A DNA stretch of 64,000 bases from Odiellus spinosus (lineage: Eukaryota > Arthropoda > Arachnida > Opiliones > Phalangiidae): positions 1,364,001 through 1,428,000 of the forward strand of contig OY987227.1 in the NCBI GenBank assembly GCA_963920705.1. The letters are read 5' to 3'. The position numbers and the translations under genes are program-made. Below are positions 14,101 through 28,911 of the stretch, piece by piece (the stretch's first letter is position 1; the number at the start of each line of letters is the position of its first letter). The notes beneath the pieces were generated by a model that saw only the letters and a list, made by a program, of their open reading frames with translations, was not told the DNA's origin and searched no databases.

Positions 14101-14620
14101 ATTGAAAATAACTCTTCTTTTGAAAATAACTCTTCAATTGAAAATAACTCTTCAATTGAAAATAACTCTTCAATTGAAAATAACTCTTCAATTGAAAATA
14201 AATCTTCAATTGAAAATAACTCTTCAATTGAAAATAACTCTTCAATAGAAAATAACTCTTCAATTGAAAATAACTCTTCAATTGAAAATAACTCTTCAAT
14301 TGAAAATAACTCTTCAATTGAAAATAACTCTTCAATTGAAAATAACTCTTATATTGAAAATGACTCTTAAATTGAAAATAACTCTTCTTTTGAAAATAAC
14401 TCTTCAATTGAAAATAACTCTTAAATTGAAAATAACTCTTCTTTTGAAAATAACTCTTCAATTGAAAATAACTCTTCAATTGAAAATAACTCTTCAATTG
14501 AAAATAACTCTTCAATTGAAAATAACTCTTCAATTGAAAATAAATCTTCAATTGAAAATAAATCTTCAATTGGAAATAACTCTTCAATTGAAAATAACTC
14601 TTCAATTGAAAATAACTCTT
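8655..14620 (+). repeat. 2,983-bp tandem duplication (two units)
   Basis: Landmarks from about 8,655 to 11,637 recur at about 11,638-14,620 with an offset of 2,983 (166x18-5): cassette 8704 to 11687, CTCTTAATTG 9,246 to 12,193 (offset 2,947 here because copy 2 is locally two monomers short), the CTTGAATTG run, and the CTTCTTTTG doublet near 11,405 to 14,388. Offsets vary locally only by whole monomers (2,947 and 2,983). This unit overlaps the 3,555-bp unit but lacks its aberrant segment, so the second duplication postdates loss of that segment or excluded it. Confidence 0.8.
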
Positions 14621-16225
14621 GAATTGAAAATAACTCTTCAATTGAAAATAACTCTTGAATTGAAAATAATTCTTCAATTGAAAATAACTCTTGAATTGAA
14701 AATAACTCTTATATTGAAAATGACTCTTAAATTGAAAATAACTCGTCTATTGAAAATAACTCTTCAATTGAAAATAACTCTTCAATTGAAAATAACTCTT
14801 CAATTGAAAATAACTCTTCAATTGAAAATAACTCTTCAATTGAAAATAACTCTTCAATTGAAAATAACTCTTCAATTGAAAATAACTCTTCAATTGAAAA
14901 TAACTCTTCAATTGAAAATAACTCTTCAATTGAAAATAACACTTCAATTGAAAATAACTCTTCAATTGAAAATAAATCTTCAATTGGAAATAACTCTTCA
15001 ATTGAAAATAACTCTTCAATTGAAAATAACTCTTCAATTGGAAATAACTCTTCAATTGAAAATAACTCTTCAATTGAAAATAACTCTTCAATTGAAAATA
15101 ACTCTTCAATTGAAAATAACTCTTCAATTGAAAATAACTATTCAATTGAAAATAACTCTTCAATTGAAAATAACTCTTCAATTGAAAATAACTCTTCAAT
15201 TGAAAATAACTCTTATATTGAAAATGACTCTTAAATTGAAAATAACTCTTCAATTGAAAATAACTCTTATATTGAAAATGACTCTTAAATTGAAAATAAC
15301 TCTTCTTTTGAAAATAACTCTTCAATTGAAAATAACTCTTAAATTGAAAATAACTCTTCTTTTGAAAATAACTCTTCAATTGAAAATAACTCTTCAATTG
15401 AAAATAACTCTTCAATTGAAAATAACTCTTCAATTGAAAATAACTCTTCAATTGAAAATAACTCTTCAATTGAAAATAAATCTTCAATTGAAAATAAATC
15501 TTCAATTGGAAATAACTCTTCAATTGAAAATAACTCTTCAATTGGAAATAACTCTTCAATTGAAAATAACTCTTCAATTGAAAATAACTCTTGAATTGAA
15601 AATAACTCTTCAATTGAAAATAACTCTTGAATTGAAAATAATTCTTCAATTGAAAATAACTCTTGAATTGAAAATAACTCTTATATTGAAAATGACTCTT
15701 AAATTGAAAATAACTCGTCTATTGAAAATAACTCTTCAATTGAAAATAACTCTTCAATTGAAAATAACTCTTCAATTGAAAATAACTCTTCAATTGAAAA
15801 TAACTCTTCAATTGAAAATAACTCTTCAATTGAAAATAACTCTTCAATTGAAAATAACTCTTCAATTGAAAATAACTCTTCAATTGAAAATAACACTTCA
15901 ATTGAAAATAACTCTTCAATTGAAAATAAATCTTCAATTGGAAATAACTCTTCAATTGAAAATAACTCTTCAATTGAAAATAACTCTTCAATTGGAAATA
16001 ACTCTTCAATTGAAAATAACTCTTCAATTGAAAATAACTCTTCAATTGAAAATAACTCTTCAATTGAAAATAACTCTTCAATTGAAAATAACTATTCAAT
16101 TGAAAATAACTCTTCAATTGAAAATAACTCTTCAATTGAAAATAACTCTTCAATTGAAAATAACTCTTATATTGAAAATGACTCTTAAATTGAAAATAAC
16201 TCTTCAATTGAAAATAACTCTTCAA
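14345..16225 (+). repeat. 918-972 bp tandem pair
   Basis: The block from about 14,345 to 15,262 recurs at 15,263-16,225. It holds a TATATTGAAAATGACT pair, two CTTCTTTTG monomers, an AATAAATC/ATTGGAAAT cluster, a CTTGAATTG/AATTCTTC cluster and the rare AACTCGTCTATTG variant. The offset is 918 bp (51x18) at the start and 972 bp (54x18) at the CTCGTC marker (about 14,742 and 15,714), so copy 2 gained three whole monomers. CTCGTC recurs at about 18,108, 30,355 and 32,659, linking this pair to the larger superduplication. Confidence 0.78.
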
Positions 16226-19200
16226 TTGAAAATAACTCTTCAATTGAAAATAACTCTTCAATTGAAAATAACTCTTCAATTGAAAATAAATCTTCAATTG
16301 GAAATAACTCTTCAATTGAAAATAACTCTTAAATTGAAAATAACTCTTCAATTGAAAATAACTCTTCAATTGAAAATAACACTTCAATTGAAAATAACTC
16401 TTCAATTGAAAATAACTCTTCAATTGGAAATAACTCTTCAATTGAAAATAACTCTTAAATTGAAAATAACTCTTCAATTGAAAATAACTCTTCAATTGAA
16501 AATATCTCTTCAATTGAAAATAACTCTTATATTGAAAATGACTCTTAAATTGAAAATAACTCTTCAATTGAAAATAACTCTTCAATTGAAAATAACTCTT
16601 ATATTGAAAATGACTCTTAAATTGAAAATAACTCTTCTTTTGAAAATAACTCTTCAATTGAAAATAACTCTTCAATTGAAAATAACTCTTCAATTGAAAA
16701 TAACTCTTCAATTGAAAATAAATCTTCAATTGAAAATAACTCTTCAATTGAAAATAACTCTTCAATAGAAAATAACTCTTCAATTGAAAATAACTCTTCA
16801 ATTGAAAATAACTCTTCAATTGAAAATAACTCTTCAATTGAAAATAACTCTTCAATTGAAAATAACTCTTCAATTGAAAATAACTCTTCAATTGAAAATA
16901 TCTCTTCAATTGAAAATAACTCTTATATTGAAAATGACTCTTAAATTGAAAATAACTCTGCAATTGAAAATAACTCTTCAATTGAAAATAACTCTTCAAT
17001 TGAAAATATCTCTTCAATTGAAAATAACTCTTATATTGAAAATAACTCTTAAATTGAAAATAACTCTTCAATTGAAAATAACTCTTCAATTGAAAATATC
17101 TCTTCAATTGAAAATAACTCTTATATTGAAAATGACTCTTAAATTGAAAATAACTCTTCAATTGAAAATAACTCTTCAATTGAAAATAACTCTTATATTG
17201 AAAATGACTCTTAAATTGAAAATAACTCTTCTTTTGAAAATAACTCTTCAATTGAAAATAACTCTTCAATTGAAAATAACTCTTCAATTGAAAATAACTC
17301 TTCAATTGAAAATAAATCTTCAATTGAAAATAACTCTTCAATTGAAAATAACTCTTCAATAGAAAATAACTCTTCAATTGAAAATAACTCTTCAATTGAA
17401 AATAACTCTTCAATTGAAAATAACTCTTCAATTGAAAATAACTCTTCAATTGAAAATAACTCTTCAATTGAAAATAACTCTTCAATTGAAAATAACTCTT
17501 CAATTGAAAATAACTCTTCAATTGAAAATATCTCTTCAATTGAAAATAACTCTTATATTGAAAATGACTCTTAAATTGAAAATAACTCTGCAATTGAAAA
17601 TAACTCTTCAATTGAAAATAACTCTTCAATTGAAAATATCTCTTCAATTGAAAATAACTCTTATATTGAAAATGACTCTTAAATTGAAAATAACTCTTCA
17701 ATTGAAAATAACTCTTCAATTGAAAATAACTCTTATATTGAAAATGACTCTTAAATTGAAAATAACTCTTCTTTTGAAAATAACTCTTCAATTGAAAATA
17801 ACTCTTCAATTGAAAATAACTCTTCAATTGAAAATAACTCTTCAATTGAAAATAACTCTTCAATTGAAAATAAATCTTCAATTGAAAATAAATCTTCAAT
17901 TGGAAATAACTCTTCAATTGAAAATAACTCTTCAATTGGAAATAACTCTTCAATTGAAAATAACTCTTCAATTGAAAATAACTCTTGAATTGAAAATAAC
18001 TCTTCAATTGAAAATAACTCTTGAATTGAAAATAATTCTTCAATTGAAAATAACTCTTGAATTGAAAATAACTCTTATATTGAAAATGACTCTTAAATTG
18101 AAAATAACTCGTCTATTGAAAATAACTCTTCAATTGAAAATAACTCTTCAATTGAAAATAACTCTTCAATTGAAAATAACTCTTCAATTGAAAATAACTC
18201 TTCAATTGAAAATAACTCTTCAATTGAAAATAACTCTTCAATTGAAAATAACTCTTCAATTGAAAATAACTCTTCAATTGAAAATAACACTTCAATTGAA
18301 AATAACTCTTCAATTGAAAATAAATCTTCAATTGGAAATAACTCTTCAATTGAAAATAACTCTTAAATTGAAAATAACTCTTCAATTGAAAATAACTCTT
18401 AAATTGAAAATAACTCTTCAATTGAAAATAACTCTTCAATTGAAAATAACACTTCAATTGAAAATAACTCTTCAATTGAAAATAACTCTTCAATTGGAAA
18501 TAACTCTTCAATTGAAAATAACTCTTAAATTGAAAATAACTCTTCAATTGAAAATAACTCTTCAATTGAAAATAACTCTTCAATTGAAAATAACTATTCA
18601 ATTGAAAATAACTCTTCAATTGAAAATAACTCTTCAATTGAAAATAACTCTTCAATTGAAAATAACTCTTATATTGAAAATGACTCTTAAATTGAAAATA
18701 ACTCTTCAATTGAAAATAACTCTTCAATTGAAAATAACTCTTCAATTGAAAATAACTCTTCAATTGAAAATAACTCTTCAATTGAAAATAAATCTTCAAT
18801 TGAAAATAACTCTTCAATTGAAAATAACTCTTCAATAGAAAATAACTCTTCAATTGAAAATAACTCTTCAATTGAAAATAACTCTTCAATTGAAAATAAC
18901 TCTTCAATTGAAAATAACTCTTCAATTGAAAATAACTCTTATATTGAAAATGACTCTTAAATTGAAAATAACTCTTCTATTGAAAATAACTCTTCAATTG
19001 AAAATAACTCTTCAATTGAAAATAACTCTTCAATTGAAAATATCTCTTCAATTGAAAATAACTCTTATATTGAAAATGACTCTTAAATTGAAAATAACTC
19101 TGCAATTGAAAATAACTCTTCAATTGAAAATAACTCTTCAATTGAAAATATCTCTTCAATTGAAAATAACTCTTATATTGAAAATGACTCTTAAATTGAA

Positions 19201-19829
19201 AATAACTCTTCAATTGAAAATAACTCTTCAATTGAAAATAACTCTTATATTGAAAATGACTCTTAAATTGAAAATAACTCTTCTTTTGAAAATAACTCTT
19301 CAATTGAAAATAACTCTTCAATTGAAAATAACTCTTCAATTGAAAATAACTCTTCAATTGAAAATAAATCTTCAATTGAAAATAACTCTTCAATTGAAAA
19401 TAACTCTTCAATAGAAAATAACTCTTCAATTGAAAATAACTCTTCAATTGAAAATAACTCTTCAATTGAAAATAACTCTTCAATTGAAAATAACTCTTCA
19501 ATTGAAAATAATTCTTATATTGAAAATGACTCTTAAATTGAAAATAACTCTTCTATTGAAAATAACTCTTCAATTGAAAATAACTCTTCAATTGAAAATA
19601 ACTCTTCAATTGAAAATATCTCTTCAATTGAAAATAACTCTTATATTGAAAATGACTCTTAAATTGAAAATAACTCTGCAATTGAAAATAACTCTTCAAT
19701 TGAAAATATCTCTTCAATTGAAAATAACTCTTATATTGAAAATGACTCTTAAATTGAAAATAACTCTTCAATTGAAAATAACTCTTCAATTGAAAATAAC
19801 TCTTATATTGAAAATGACTCTTAAATTGA

Positions 19830-22800
19830 AAATAACTCTTCTTTTGAAAATAACTCTTCAATTGAAAATAACTCTTCAATTGAAAATAACTCTTCAATTG
19901 AAAATAACTCTTCAATTGAAAATAACTCTTCAATTGAAAATAAATCTTCAATTGAAAATAAATCTTCAATTGGAAATAACTCTTCAATTGAAAATAACTC
20001 TTCAATTGAAAATAACTCTTCAATTGAAAATAACTCTTCAATTGAAAATAAATCTTCAATTGAAAATAAATCTTCAATTGGAAATAACTCTTCAATTGAA
20101 AATAACTCTTCAATTGAAAATAACTCTTCAATTGAAAATAACTCTTCAATTGAAAATAACTCTTCAATTGAAAATAACTCTTCAATTGAAAATAACTCTT
20201 CAATTGAAAATAACTCTTCAATTGAAAATAACTCTTATATTGAAAATGACTCTTAAATTGAAAATAACTCTTCAATTGAAAATAACTCTTCAATTGAAAA
20301 TAACTCTTCAATTGAAAATAACTCTTCAATTGAAAATAAATCTTCAATTGAAAATAACTCTTAAATTGAAAAAAACTCTTCTATTGAAAATAACTTTACC
20401 ATTGTAAAACTTTTCAATATAAAATAAGTCTTCAATTGAAAATAACTCTTCAATTGAATATAACTCTTCAATTGAAAATAACTCTTCAATTTAAAATAAC
20501 TCTTCAATTGAAAATAATTCTCAATTGAAAATAACTCTTCAATTGAAAATAAGTCTTCAATTGAAAATAACTCTTCAATTGAAAATAACTCTTCAATAGA
20601 AAATAACTCTTCAATTGAAAATAACTCTTCAATTGAAAATAACTCTTCAATTGAAAATAACTCTTCAATTGAAAATAACTCTTCAATTGAAAATAACTCT
20701 TATATTGAAAATGACTCTTAAATTGAAAATAACTCTTCTATTGAAAATAACTCTTCAATTGAAAATAACTCTTCAATTGAAAATAACTCTTCAATTGAAA
20801 ATATCTCTTCAATTGAAAATAACTCTTATATTGAAAATGACTCTTAAATTGAAAATAACTCTGCAATTGAAAATAACTCTTCAATTGAAAATAACTCTTC
20901 AATTGAAAATAACTCTTCAATTGAAAATAACTCTTCAATTGAAAATAACTCTTCAATTGAAAATAACTCTTCTATTGAAAATAACTCTTCAATTGAAAAT
21001 AACTCTTCAATTGAAAATAACTCTTCTATTGAAAATAACTTTACCATTGTAAAACTTTTCAATATAAAATAAGTCTTCAATTGAAAATAAGTCATCAATT
21101 GAAAATAACTCTTCAATTGAAAATAACTCTTCAATTGAAAATAACTCTTCAATTGAAAATAACTCTTCAATTGAAAATAACTCTTCAATTGAAAATAACT
21201 CTTCAATTGAAAATAACTCTTCAATTGAAAATAACTCTTCAATTGAAAATAACTCTTCAATTGAAAATAACTCTTCAATTGAAAATAACTCTTCAATTGA
21301 AAATAACTCTTATATTGAAAATGACTCTTAAATTGAAAATAACTCTTCAATTGAAAATAACCCTTCAAATGAAAATAACTCTTCAATTGAAAATAACTCT
21401 TCAATTGAAAATAAATCTTCAATTGGAAATAACTCTTCAATTGAAAATAACTCTTCAATTGAAAATAACTCTTATATTGAAAATTACTCTTAAATTGAAA
21501 ATAACTCTTCAATTGAAAATAACTCTTCAATTGAAAATAACTCTTCAATTGAAAATAACTCTTCAATTGAAAATAACTCTTCAATTGAAAATAACTCTTC
21601 AATTGAAAATAACTCTTCAATTGAAAATAACTCTTCAATTGAAAATAACTCTTCAATTGAAAATAACTCTTCTATTGAAAATAACTCTTCAATTGAAAAT
21701 AACTCTTCAATTGAAAATAACTCTTCAATTGAAAATAACTCTTCAATTGAAAATAACTCTTCAATTGAAAATAACTCTTATATTGAAAATGACTCTTAAA
21801 TTGAAAATAACTCTTCAATTGAAAATAACTCTTCAATTGAAAATAACTCTTCAATTGAAAATAACTCTTCAATTGAAAATAAATCTTCAATTGAAAATAT
21901 ATCTTCAATTGGAAATAACTCTTCAATTGAAAATAACTCTTCAATTGAAAATAACTCTTCAATTGAAAATAACTCTTCAATTGAAAATAAATCTTCAATT
22001 GAAAATAAATCTTCAATTGGAAATAACTCTTCAATTGAAAATAACTCTTCAATTGAAAATAACTCTTCAATTGAAAATAACTCTTCAATTGAAAATAACT
22101 CTTCAATTGAAAATAACTCTTCAATTGAAAATAACTCTTCAATTGAAAATAACTCTTCAATTGAAAATAACTCTTATATTGAAAATGACTCTTAAATTGA
22201 AAATAACTCTTCAATTGAAAATAACTCTTCAATTGAAAATAACTCTTCAATTGAAAATAACTATTCAATTGAAAATAAATCTTCAATTGAAAATAACTCT
22301 TAAATTGAAAAAAACTCTTCTATTGAAAATAACTTTACCATTGTAAAACTTTTCAATATAAAATAAGTCTTCAATTGAAAATAACTCTTCAATTGAATAT
22401 AACTCTTCAATTGAAAATAACTCTTCAATTTAAAATAACTCTTCAATTGAAAATAATTCTCAATTGAAAATAACTCTTCAATTGAAAATAAGTCTTCAAT
22501 TGAAAATAACTCTTCAATTGAAAATAACTCTTCAATAGAAAATAACTCTTCAATTGAAAATAACTCTTCAATTGAAAATAACTCTTCAATTGAAAATAAC
22601 TCTTCAATTGAAAATAACTCTTCAATTGAAAATAACTCTTATATTGAAAATGACTCTTAAATTGAAAATAACTCTTCTATTGAAAATAACTCTTCAATTG
22701 AAAATAACTCTTCAATTGAAAATAACTCTTATATTGAAAATGACTCTTAAATTGAAAATAACTCTTCTATTGAAAATAACTCTTCAATTGAAAATAACTC

Positions 22801-23745
22801 TTCAATTGAAAATAACTCTTCAATTGAAAATATCTCTTCAATTGAAAATAACTCTTATATTGAAAATGACTCTTAAATTGAAAATAACTCTGCAATTGAA
22901 AATAACTCTTCAATTGAAAATAACTCTTCAATTGAAAATAACTCTTCAATTGAAAATAACTCTTCAATTGAAAATAACTCTTCAATTGAAAATAACTCTT
23001 CTATTGAAAATAACTCTTCAATTGAAAATAACTCTTCAATTGAAAATAACTCTTCTATTGAAAATAACTTTACCATTGTAAAACTTTTCAATATAAAATA
23101 AGTCTTCAATTGAAAATAAGTCATCAATTGAAAATAACTCTTCAATTGAAAATAACTCTTCAATTGAAAATAACTCTTCAATTGAAAATAACTCTTCAAT
23201 TGAAAATAACTCTTCAATTGAAAATAACTCTTCAATTGAAAATAACTCTTCAATTGAAAATAACTCTTCAATTGAAAATAACTCTTCAATTGAAAATAAC
23301 TCTTCAATTGAAAATAACTCTTCAATTGAAAATAACTCTTATATTGAAAATGACTCTTAAATTGAAAATAACTCTTCAATTGAAAATAACCCTTCAAATG
23401 AAAATAACTCTTCAATTGAAAATAACTCTTCAATTGAAAATAAATCTTCAATTGGAAATAACTCTTCAATTGAAAATAACTCTTCAATTGAAAATAACTC
23501 TTATATTGAAAATTACTCTTAAATTGAAAATAACTCTTCAATTGAAAATAACTCTTCAATTGAAAATAACTCTTCAATTGAAAATAACTCTTCAATTGAA
23601 AATAACTCTTCAATTGAAAATAACTCTTCAATTGAAAATAACTCTTCAATTGAAAATAACTCTTCAATTGAAAATAACTCTTCAATTGAAAATAACTCTT
23701 CTATTGAAAATAACTCTTCAATTGAAAATAACTCTTCAATTGAAA
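19830..23745 (+). repeat. 1.94-2.03 kb tandem pair
   Basis: The unit contains the cassettes at 20394 and 21039, a 1-bp deletion AATTCTCAATTG at about 20,519, GAATATAAC, CTCTGCAATTG, GTCATCAATTG and the CCCTTCAAATG variant. It recurs with cassettes at 22333 and 23068 and the same deletion at about 22,457. The offset is 1,939 bp (108x18-5) and grows to 2,029 (five extra monomers) after an additional TATATTG/CTTCTATTG block near 22,730. The corresponding part of the second superunit (34.4-36.1 kb) has only one copy of this unit. Confidence 0.78.
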
Positions 23746-25559
23746 ATAACTCTTCTATTGAAAATAACTTTACCATTGTAAAACTTTTCAATATAAAATA
23801 AGTCTTCAATTGAAAATAACTCTTCAATTGAAAATAACTCTTCAATTGAAAATAACTCTTCAATTGAAAATAACTCTTCAATTGAAAATAACTCTTCAAT
23901 TGAAAATAACTCTTCAATTGAAAATAACTCTTCAATTGAAAATAACTCTTCAATTGAAAATAACTCTTCAATTGAAAATAACTCTTCAATTGAAAATAAC
24001 TCTTCAATTGAAAATGACTCTTCAATTGAAAATAACTCTTCAATTGAAAATAACTCTTCAATTGAAAATAACTCTTCAATTGAAAATAACTCTTCAATTG
24101 AAAATAACTCTTCAATTGAAAATAACTCTTATATTGAAAATGACTCTTAAATTGAAAATAACTCTTCAATTGAAAATAACCCTTCAAATGAAAATAACTC
24201 TTCAATTGAAAATAACTCTTCAATTGAAAATAACTCTTCAATTGAAAATAACTCTTCAATTGAAAATAACTCTTCTATTGAAAACAACTTTACCATTGTA
24301 AAACTTTTCAATATAAAATAAGTCTTCAATTGAAAATAAGTCTTCAATTGAAAATAAGTCTTCAATTGAAAATAACTCTTCAATTGAAAATAACTCTTCA
24401 ATTGAAAATAACTCTTCAATTGAAAATAACTCTTCAATTGAAAATAACTCTTCAATTGAAAATAACTCTTCAATTGAAAATAACTCTTCTATTGAAAATA
24501 ACTCTTCAATTGAAAATAACTCTTCAATTGAAAATAACTCTTCTATTGAAAATAACTTTACCATTGTAAAACTTTTCAATATAAAATAAGTCTTCAATTG
24601 AAAATAAGTCTTCAATTGAAAATAACTCTTCAATTGAAAATAACTCTTCAATTGAAAATAACTCTTCAATTGAAAATAACTCTTCAATTGAAAATAACTC
24701 TTCAATTGAAAATAACTCTTCAATTGAAAATAACTCTTCAATTGAAAATAACTCTTCAATTGAAAATAACTCTTCAATTGAAAATAACTCTTCAATTGAA
24801 AATAACTCTTCAATTGAAAATAACTCTTCAATTGAAAATAACTCTTCAATTGAAAATAACTCTTCAATTGAAAATAACTCTTCAATTGAAAATAACTCTT
24901 CAATTGAAAATAACTCTTCAATTGAAAATAACTCTTATATTGAAAATGACTCTTAAATTGAAAATAACTCTTCAATTGAAAATAACCCTTCAAATGAAAA
25001 TAACTCTTCAATTGAAAATAACTCTTCAATTGAAAATAAATCTTCAATTGGAAATAACTCTTCAATTGAAAATAACTCTTCAATTGAAAATAACTCTTAT
25101 ATTGAAAATTACTCTTAAATTGAAAATAACTCTTCAATTGAAAATAACCCTTCAAATGAAAATAACTCTTCAATTGAAAATAACTCTTCAATTGAAAATA
25201 AATCTTCAATTGAAAATAACTCTTCAATTGAAAATAACTCTTCAATTGAAAATAACTCTTCAATTGAAAATAACTCTTCAATTGAAAATAACTCTTCAAT
25301 TGAAAATAACTCTTCAATTGAAAATAACTCTTCAATTGAAAATAACTCTTCAATTGAAAATAACTCTTCAATTGAAAATAACTCTTCAATTGAAAATAAC
25401 TCTTCAATTGAAAATAACTCTTCAATTGAAAATAACTCTTCAATTGAAAATAACTCTTCAATTGAAAATAACTCTTCAATTGAAAATAATTCTTCAATTG
25501 AAAATAACCCTTCAATTGAAAATAACTCTTCAATTGAAAATAACTCTTCAATTGAAAAT

Positions 25560-26959
25560 AACTCTTGAATTGAAAATAACTCTTCAATTGAAAATAACTC
25601 TTGAATTGAAAATAACTCTTACATTGAAAATGACTCTTAAATTGAAAATAACTCTTCTATTGAAAATAACTCTTCAATTGAAAATAACTCTTCAATTGAA
25701 AATAACTCTTTAGTTGAAAATAAATCTTCAATTTAAAATTACTCTTAAATTGAAAATAACTCTTCTATTGAAAATAACTCTTAAATTGAAAATAACTCTT
25801 AAATTGAAAATAACTCTCCTATTGAAAATAACTTTACCTTTGTAAAACTTTTCAATATAAAATAAGTCTTCAATTGAAAATAAGTCTTCAATTGAAAATA
25901 ACTCTTCAATTGAAAATAACTCTTCAATTGAAAATAACTCTTCAATTGAAAATAACTCTTCAATTGAAAATAACTCTTCAATTGAAAATAACTCTTCAAT
26001 TGAAAATAACTCTTCAATTGAAAATAACTCTTCAATTGAAAATAACTCTTCAATTGAAAATAACTCTTCATTTGAAAATAACTCTTCAATTGAAAATAAC
26101 TCTTCAATTGAAAATAACTCTTCAATTGAAAATAACTCTTCAATTGAAAATAACTCTTCAATTGAAAATAACTCTTCAATTGAAAATGACTCTTAAATTG
26201 AAAATAACTCTTCAATTGAATATAACTCTTCAATTGAAAATAACTCTTCAATTGAAAATAACTCTTGAATTGAAAATAACTCTTCAATTGAAAATAACTC
26301 TTGAATTGAAAATAACTCTTACATTGAAAATGACTCTTAAATTGAAAATAACTCTTCTATTGAAAATAACTCTTCAATTGAAAATAACTCTTCAATTGAA
26401 AATAACTCTTTAGTTGAAAATAAATCTTCAATTTAAAATTACTCTTAAATTGAAAATAACTCTTCTATTGAAAATAACTCTTAAATTGAAAATAACTCTT
26501 AAATTGAAAATAACTCTCCTATTGAAAATAACTTTACCTTTGTAAAACTTTTCAATATAAAATAAGTCTTCAATTGAAAATAAGTCTTCAATTGAAAATA
26601 ACTCTTCAATTGAAAATAACTCTTCAATTGAAAATAACTCTTCAATTGAAAATAACTCTTCAATTGAAAATAACTCTTCAATTGAAAATAACTCTTCAAT
26701 TGAAAATAACTCTTCAATTGAAAATAACTCTTCAATTGAAAATAACTCTTCAATTGAAAATAACTCTTCATTTGAAAATAACTCTTCAATTGAAAATAAC
26801 TCTTCAATTGAAAATAACTCTTCAATTGAAAATAACTCTTCAATTGAAAATAACTCTTCAATTGAAAATAACTCTTCAATTGAAAATGACTCTTAAATTG
26901 AAAATAACTCTTCAATTGAATATAACTCTTCAATTGAAAATAACTCTTCAATTGAAAAT
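25560..26959 (+). repeat. 700-bp tandem pair
   Basis: Two consecutive 700-bp units (39x18-2; one cassette each, at 25832 and 26532). Each contains CTTGAATTG, CTTACATTG, the CTTTAGTTG motif, TTCAATTTAAAATTACTC, CTCTCCTATTG, the TTTACCTTTG cassette subtype and CTTCATTTG. No base difference was noticed between them. The second superunit has a single equivalent at about 38.3-39.0 kb, so this duplication is probably private to the first superunit. Confidence 0.8.
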
Positions 26960-28911
26960 AACTCTTCAATTGAAAATAACTCTTCAATTGAAAATAACTC
27001 TTATATTGAAAATGATTCTTAAATTGAAAATAACTCTTCAATTGAAAATAACCCTTCAAATGAAAATAACTCTTCAATTGAAAATAACTCTTATATTGAA
27101 AATGACTCTTAAATTGAAAATAACTCTTCAATTGAAAATAACCCTTCAAATGAAAATAACTCTTCAATTGAAAATAACTCTTCAATTGAAAATAAATCTT
27201 CAATTGAAAATAATTCTTCAATTGAAAATAACTCTTATATTGAAAATTACTCTTAAATTGAAAATAACTCTTCAATTGAAAATAACTCTTCAATTGAAAA
27301 TAACTCTTCAATTGAAAATAACTCTTCAATTGAAAATAACTCTTCTATTGAAAATAACTTTACCATTGTAAAACTTTTCAATATAAAATAAGTCTTCAAT
27401 TGAAAATAAGTCTTCAATTGAAAATAACTCTTCAATTGAAAATAACTCTTCAATTGAAAATAACTCTTCAATTGAAAATAACTCTTCAATTGAAAATAAC
27501 TCTTCAATTGAAAATAACTCTTCAATTGAAAATAACTCTTCAATTGAAAATAACTCTTCAATTGAAAATAACTCTTCAATTGAAAATAACTCTTCAATTG
27601 AAAATAACTCTTCAATTGAAAATAACTCTTCTATTGAAAATAACTCTTCAATTGAAAATAACTCTTCAATTGAAAATAACTCTTCTATTGAAAATAACTT
27701 TACCATTGTAAAACTTTTCAATATAAAATAAGTCTTCAATTGAAAATAAGTCTTCAATTGAAAATAACTCTTCAATTGAAAATAACTCTTCAATTGAAAA
27801 TAACTCTTCAATTGAAAATAACTCTTCAATTGAAAATAACTCTTCAATTGAAAATAACTCTTCAATTGAAAATAACTCTTCAATTGAAAATAACTCTTCA
27901 ATTGAAAATAACTCTTCAATTGAAAATAACTCTTCTATTGAAAATAACTTTACCATTGTAAAACTTTTCAATATAAAATAAGTCTTCAATTGAAAATAAG
28001 TCTTCAATTGAAAATAACTCTTCAATTGAAAATAACTCTTCAATTGAAAATAACTCTTCAATTGAAAAAACTCTTCAATTGAAAATAACTCTTCAATTGA
28101 AAATAACTCTTCAATTGAAAATAACTCTTCAATTGAAAATAACTCTTCAATTGAAAATAACTCTTCATTTGAAAATAACTCTTCAATTGAAAATAACTCT
28201 TCAATTGAAAATAACTCTTCAATTGAAAATAACTCTTCAATTGAAAATAACTCTTCAATTGAAAATAACTCTTCAATTGAAAATGACTCTTAAATTGAAA
28301 ATAACTCTTCAATTGAATATAACTCTTCAATTGAAAATAACTCTTCAATTGAAAATAACTCTTCAATTGAAAATAACTCTTCAATTGAAAATAACTCTTA
28401 TATTGAAAATGATTCTTAAATTGAAAATAACTCTTCAATTGAAAATAACCCTTCAAATGAAAATAACTCTTCAATTGAAAATAACTCTTATATTGAAAAT
28501 GACTCTTAAATTGAAAATAACTCTTCAATTGAAAATAACCCTTCAAATGAAAATAACTCTTCAATTGAAAATAACTCTTCAATTGAAAATAAATCTTCAA
28601 TTGAAAATAATTCTTCAATTGAAAATAACTCTTATATTGAAAATTACTCTTAAATTGAAAATAACTCTTCAATTGAAAATAACTCTTCAATTGAAAATAA
28701 CTCTTCAATTGAAAATAACTCTTCAATTGAAAATAACTCTTCAATTGAAAATAACTCTTCTATTGAAAATAACTTTACCATTGTAAAACTTTTCAATATA
28801 AAATAAGTCTTCAATTGAAAATAAGTCTTCAATTGAAAATAACTCTTCAATTGAAAATAACTCTTCAATTGAAAATAACTCTTCAATTGAAAATAACTCT
28901 TCAATTGAAAA

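Larger units (their letters stand above)
13317..28911 (+). repeat. Superunit 1 of the left-arm superduplication
   Basis: The order of variants and cassettes over about 15.6 kb reappears immediately downstream. Offsets are 15,595 at the start (13,382 to 28,977), then 15,577, 14,641 after the 0.92-0.97 kb pair, 14,569-14,587 through 17-21 kb, 12,698-12,716 through 24-26 kb and 12,412 at the end (cassette 28773 to 41185). Large steps reflect units duplicated in only one copy; small steps are 18 or 54 bp, or 16 bp where an 18-bp step meets a 2-bp deletion. The first part (13-20 kb) has no cassettes and is rich in TATATTGAAAATGACT pairs. The second part (20-29 kb) is cassette-dense. It contains the smaller tandem pairs listed separately. 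Confidence 0.8.

Noticed and set aside
14264..16768. 834-codon open frame (and many others of 60-774 codons) as genes
   Set aside because: All are pure hexapeptide repeats from the 18-mer, open on both strands at once, broken by common variants and cassettes, and without a unique domain, credible start context or introns. I treat them as translation of satellite DNA.
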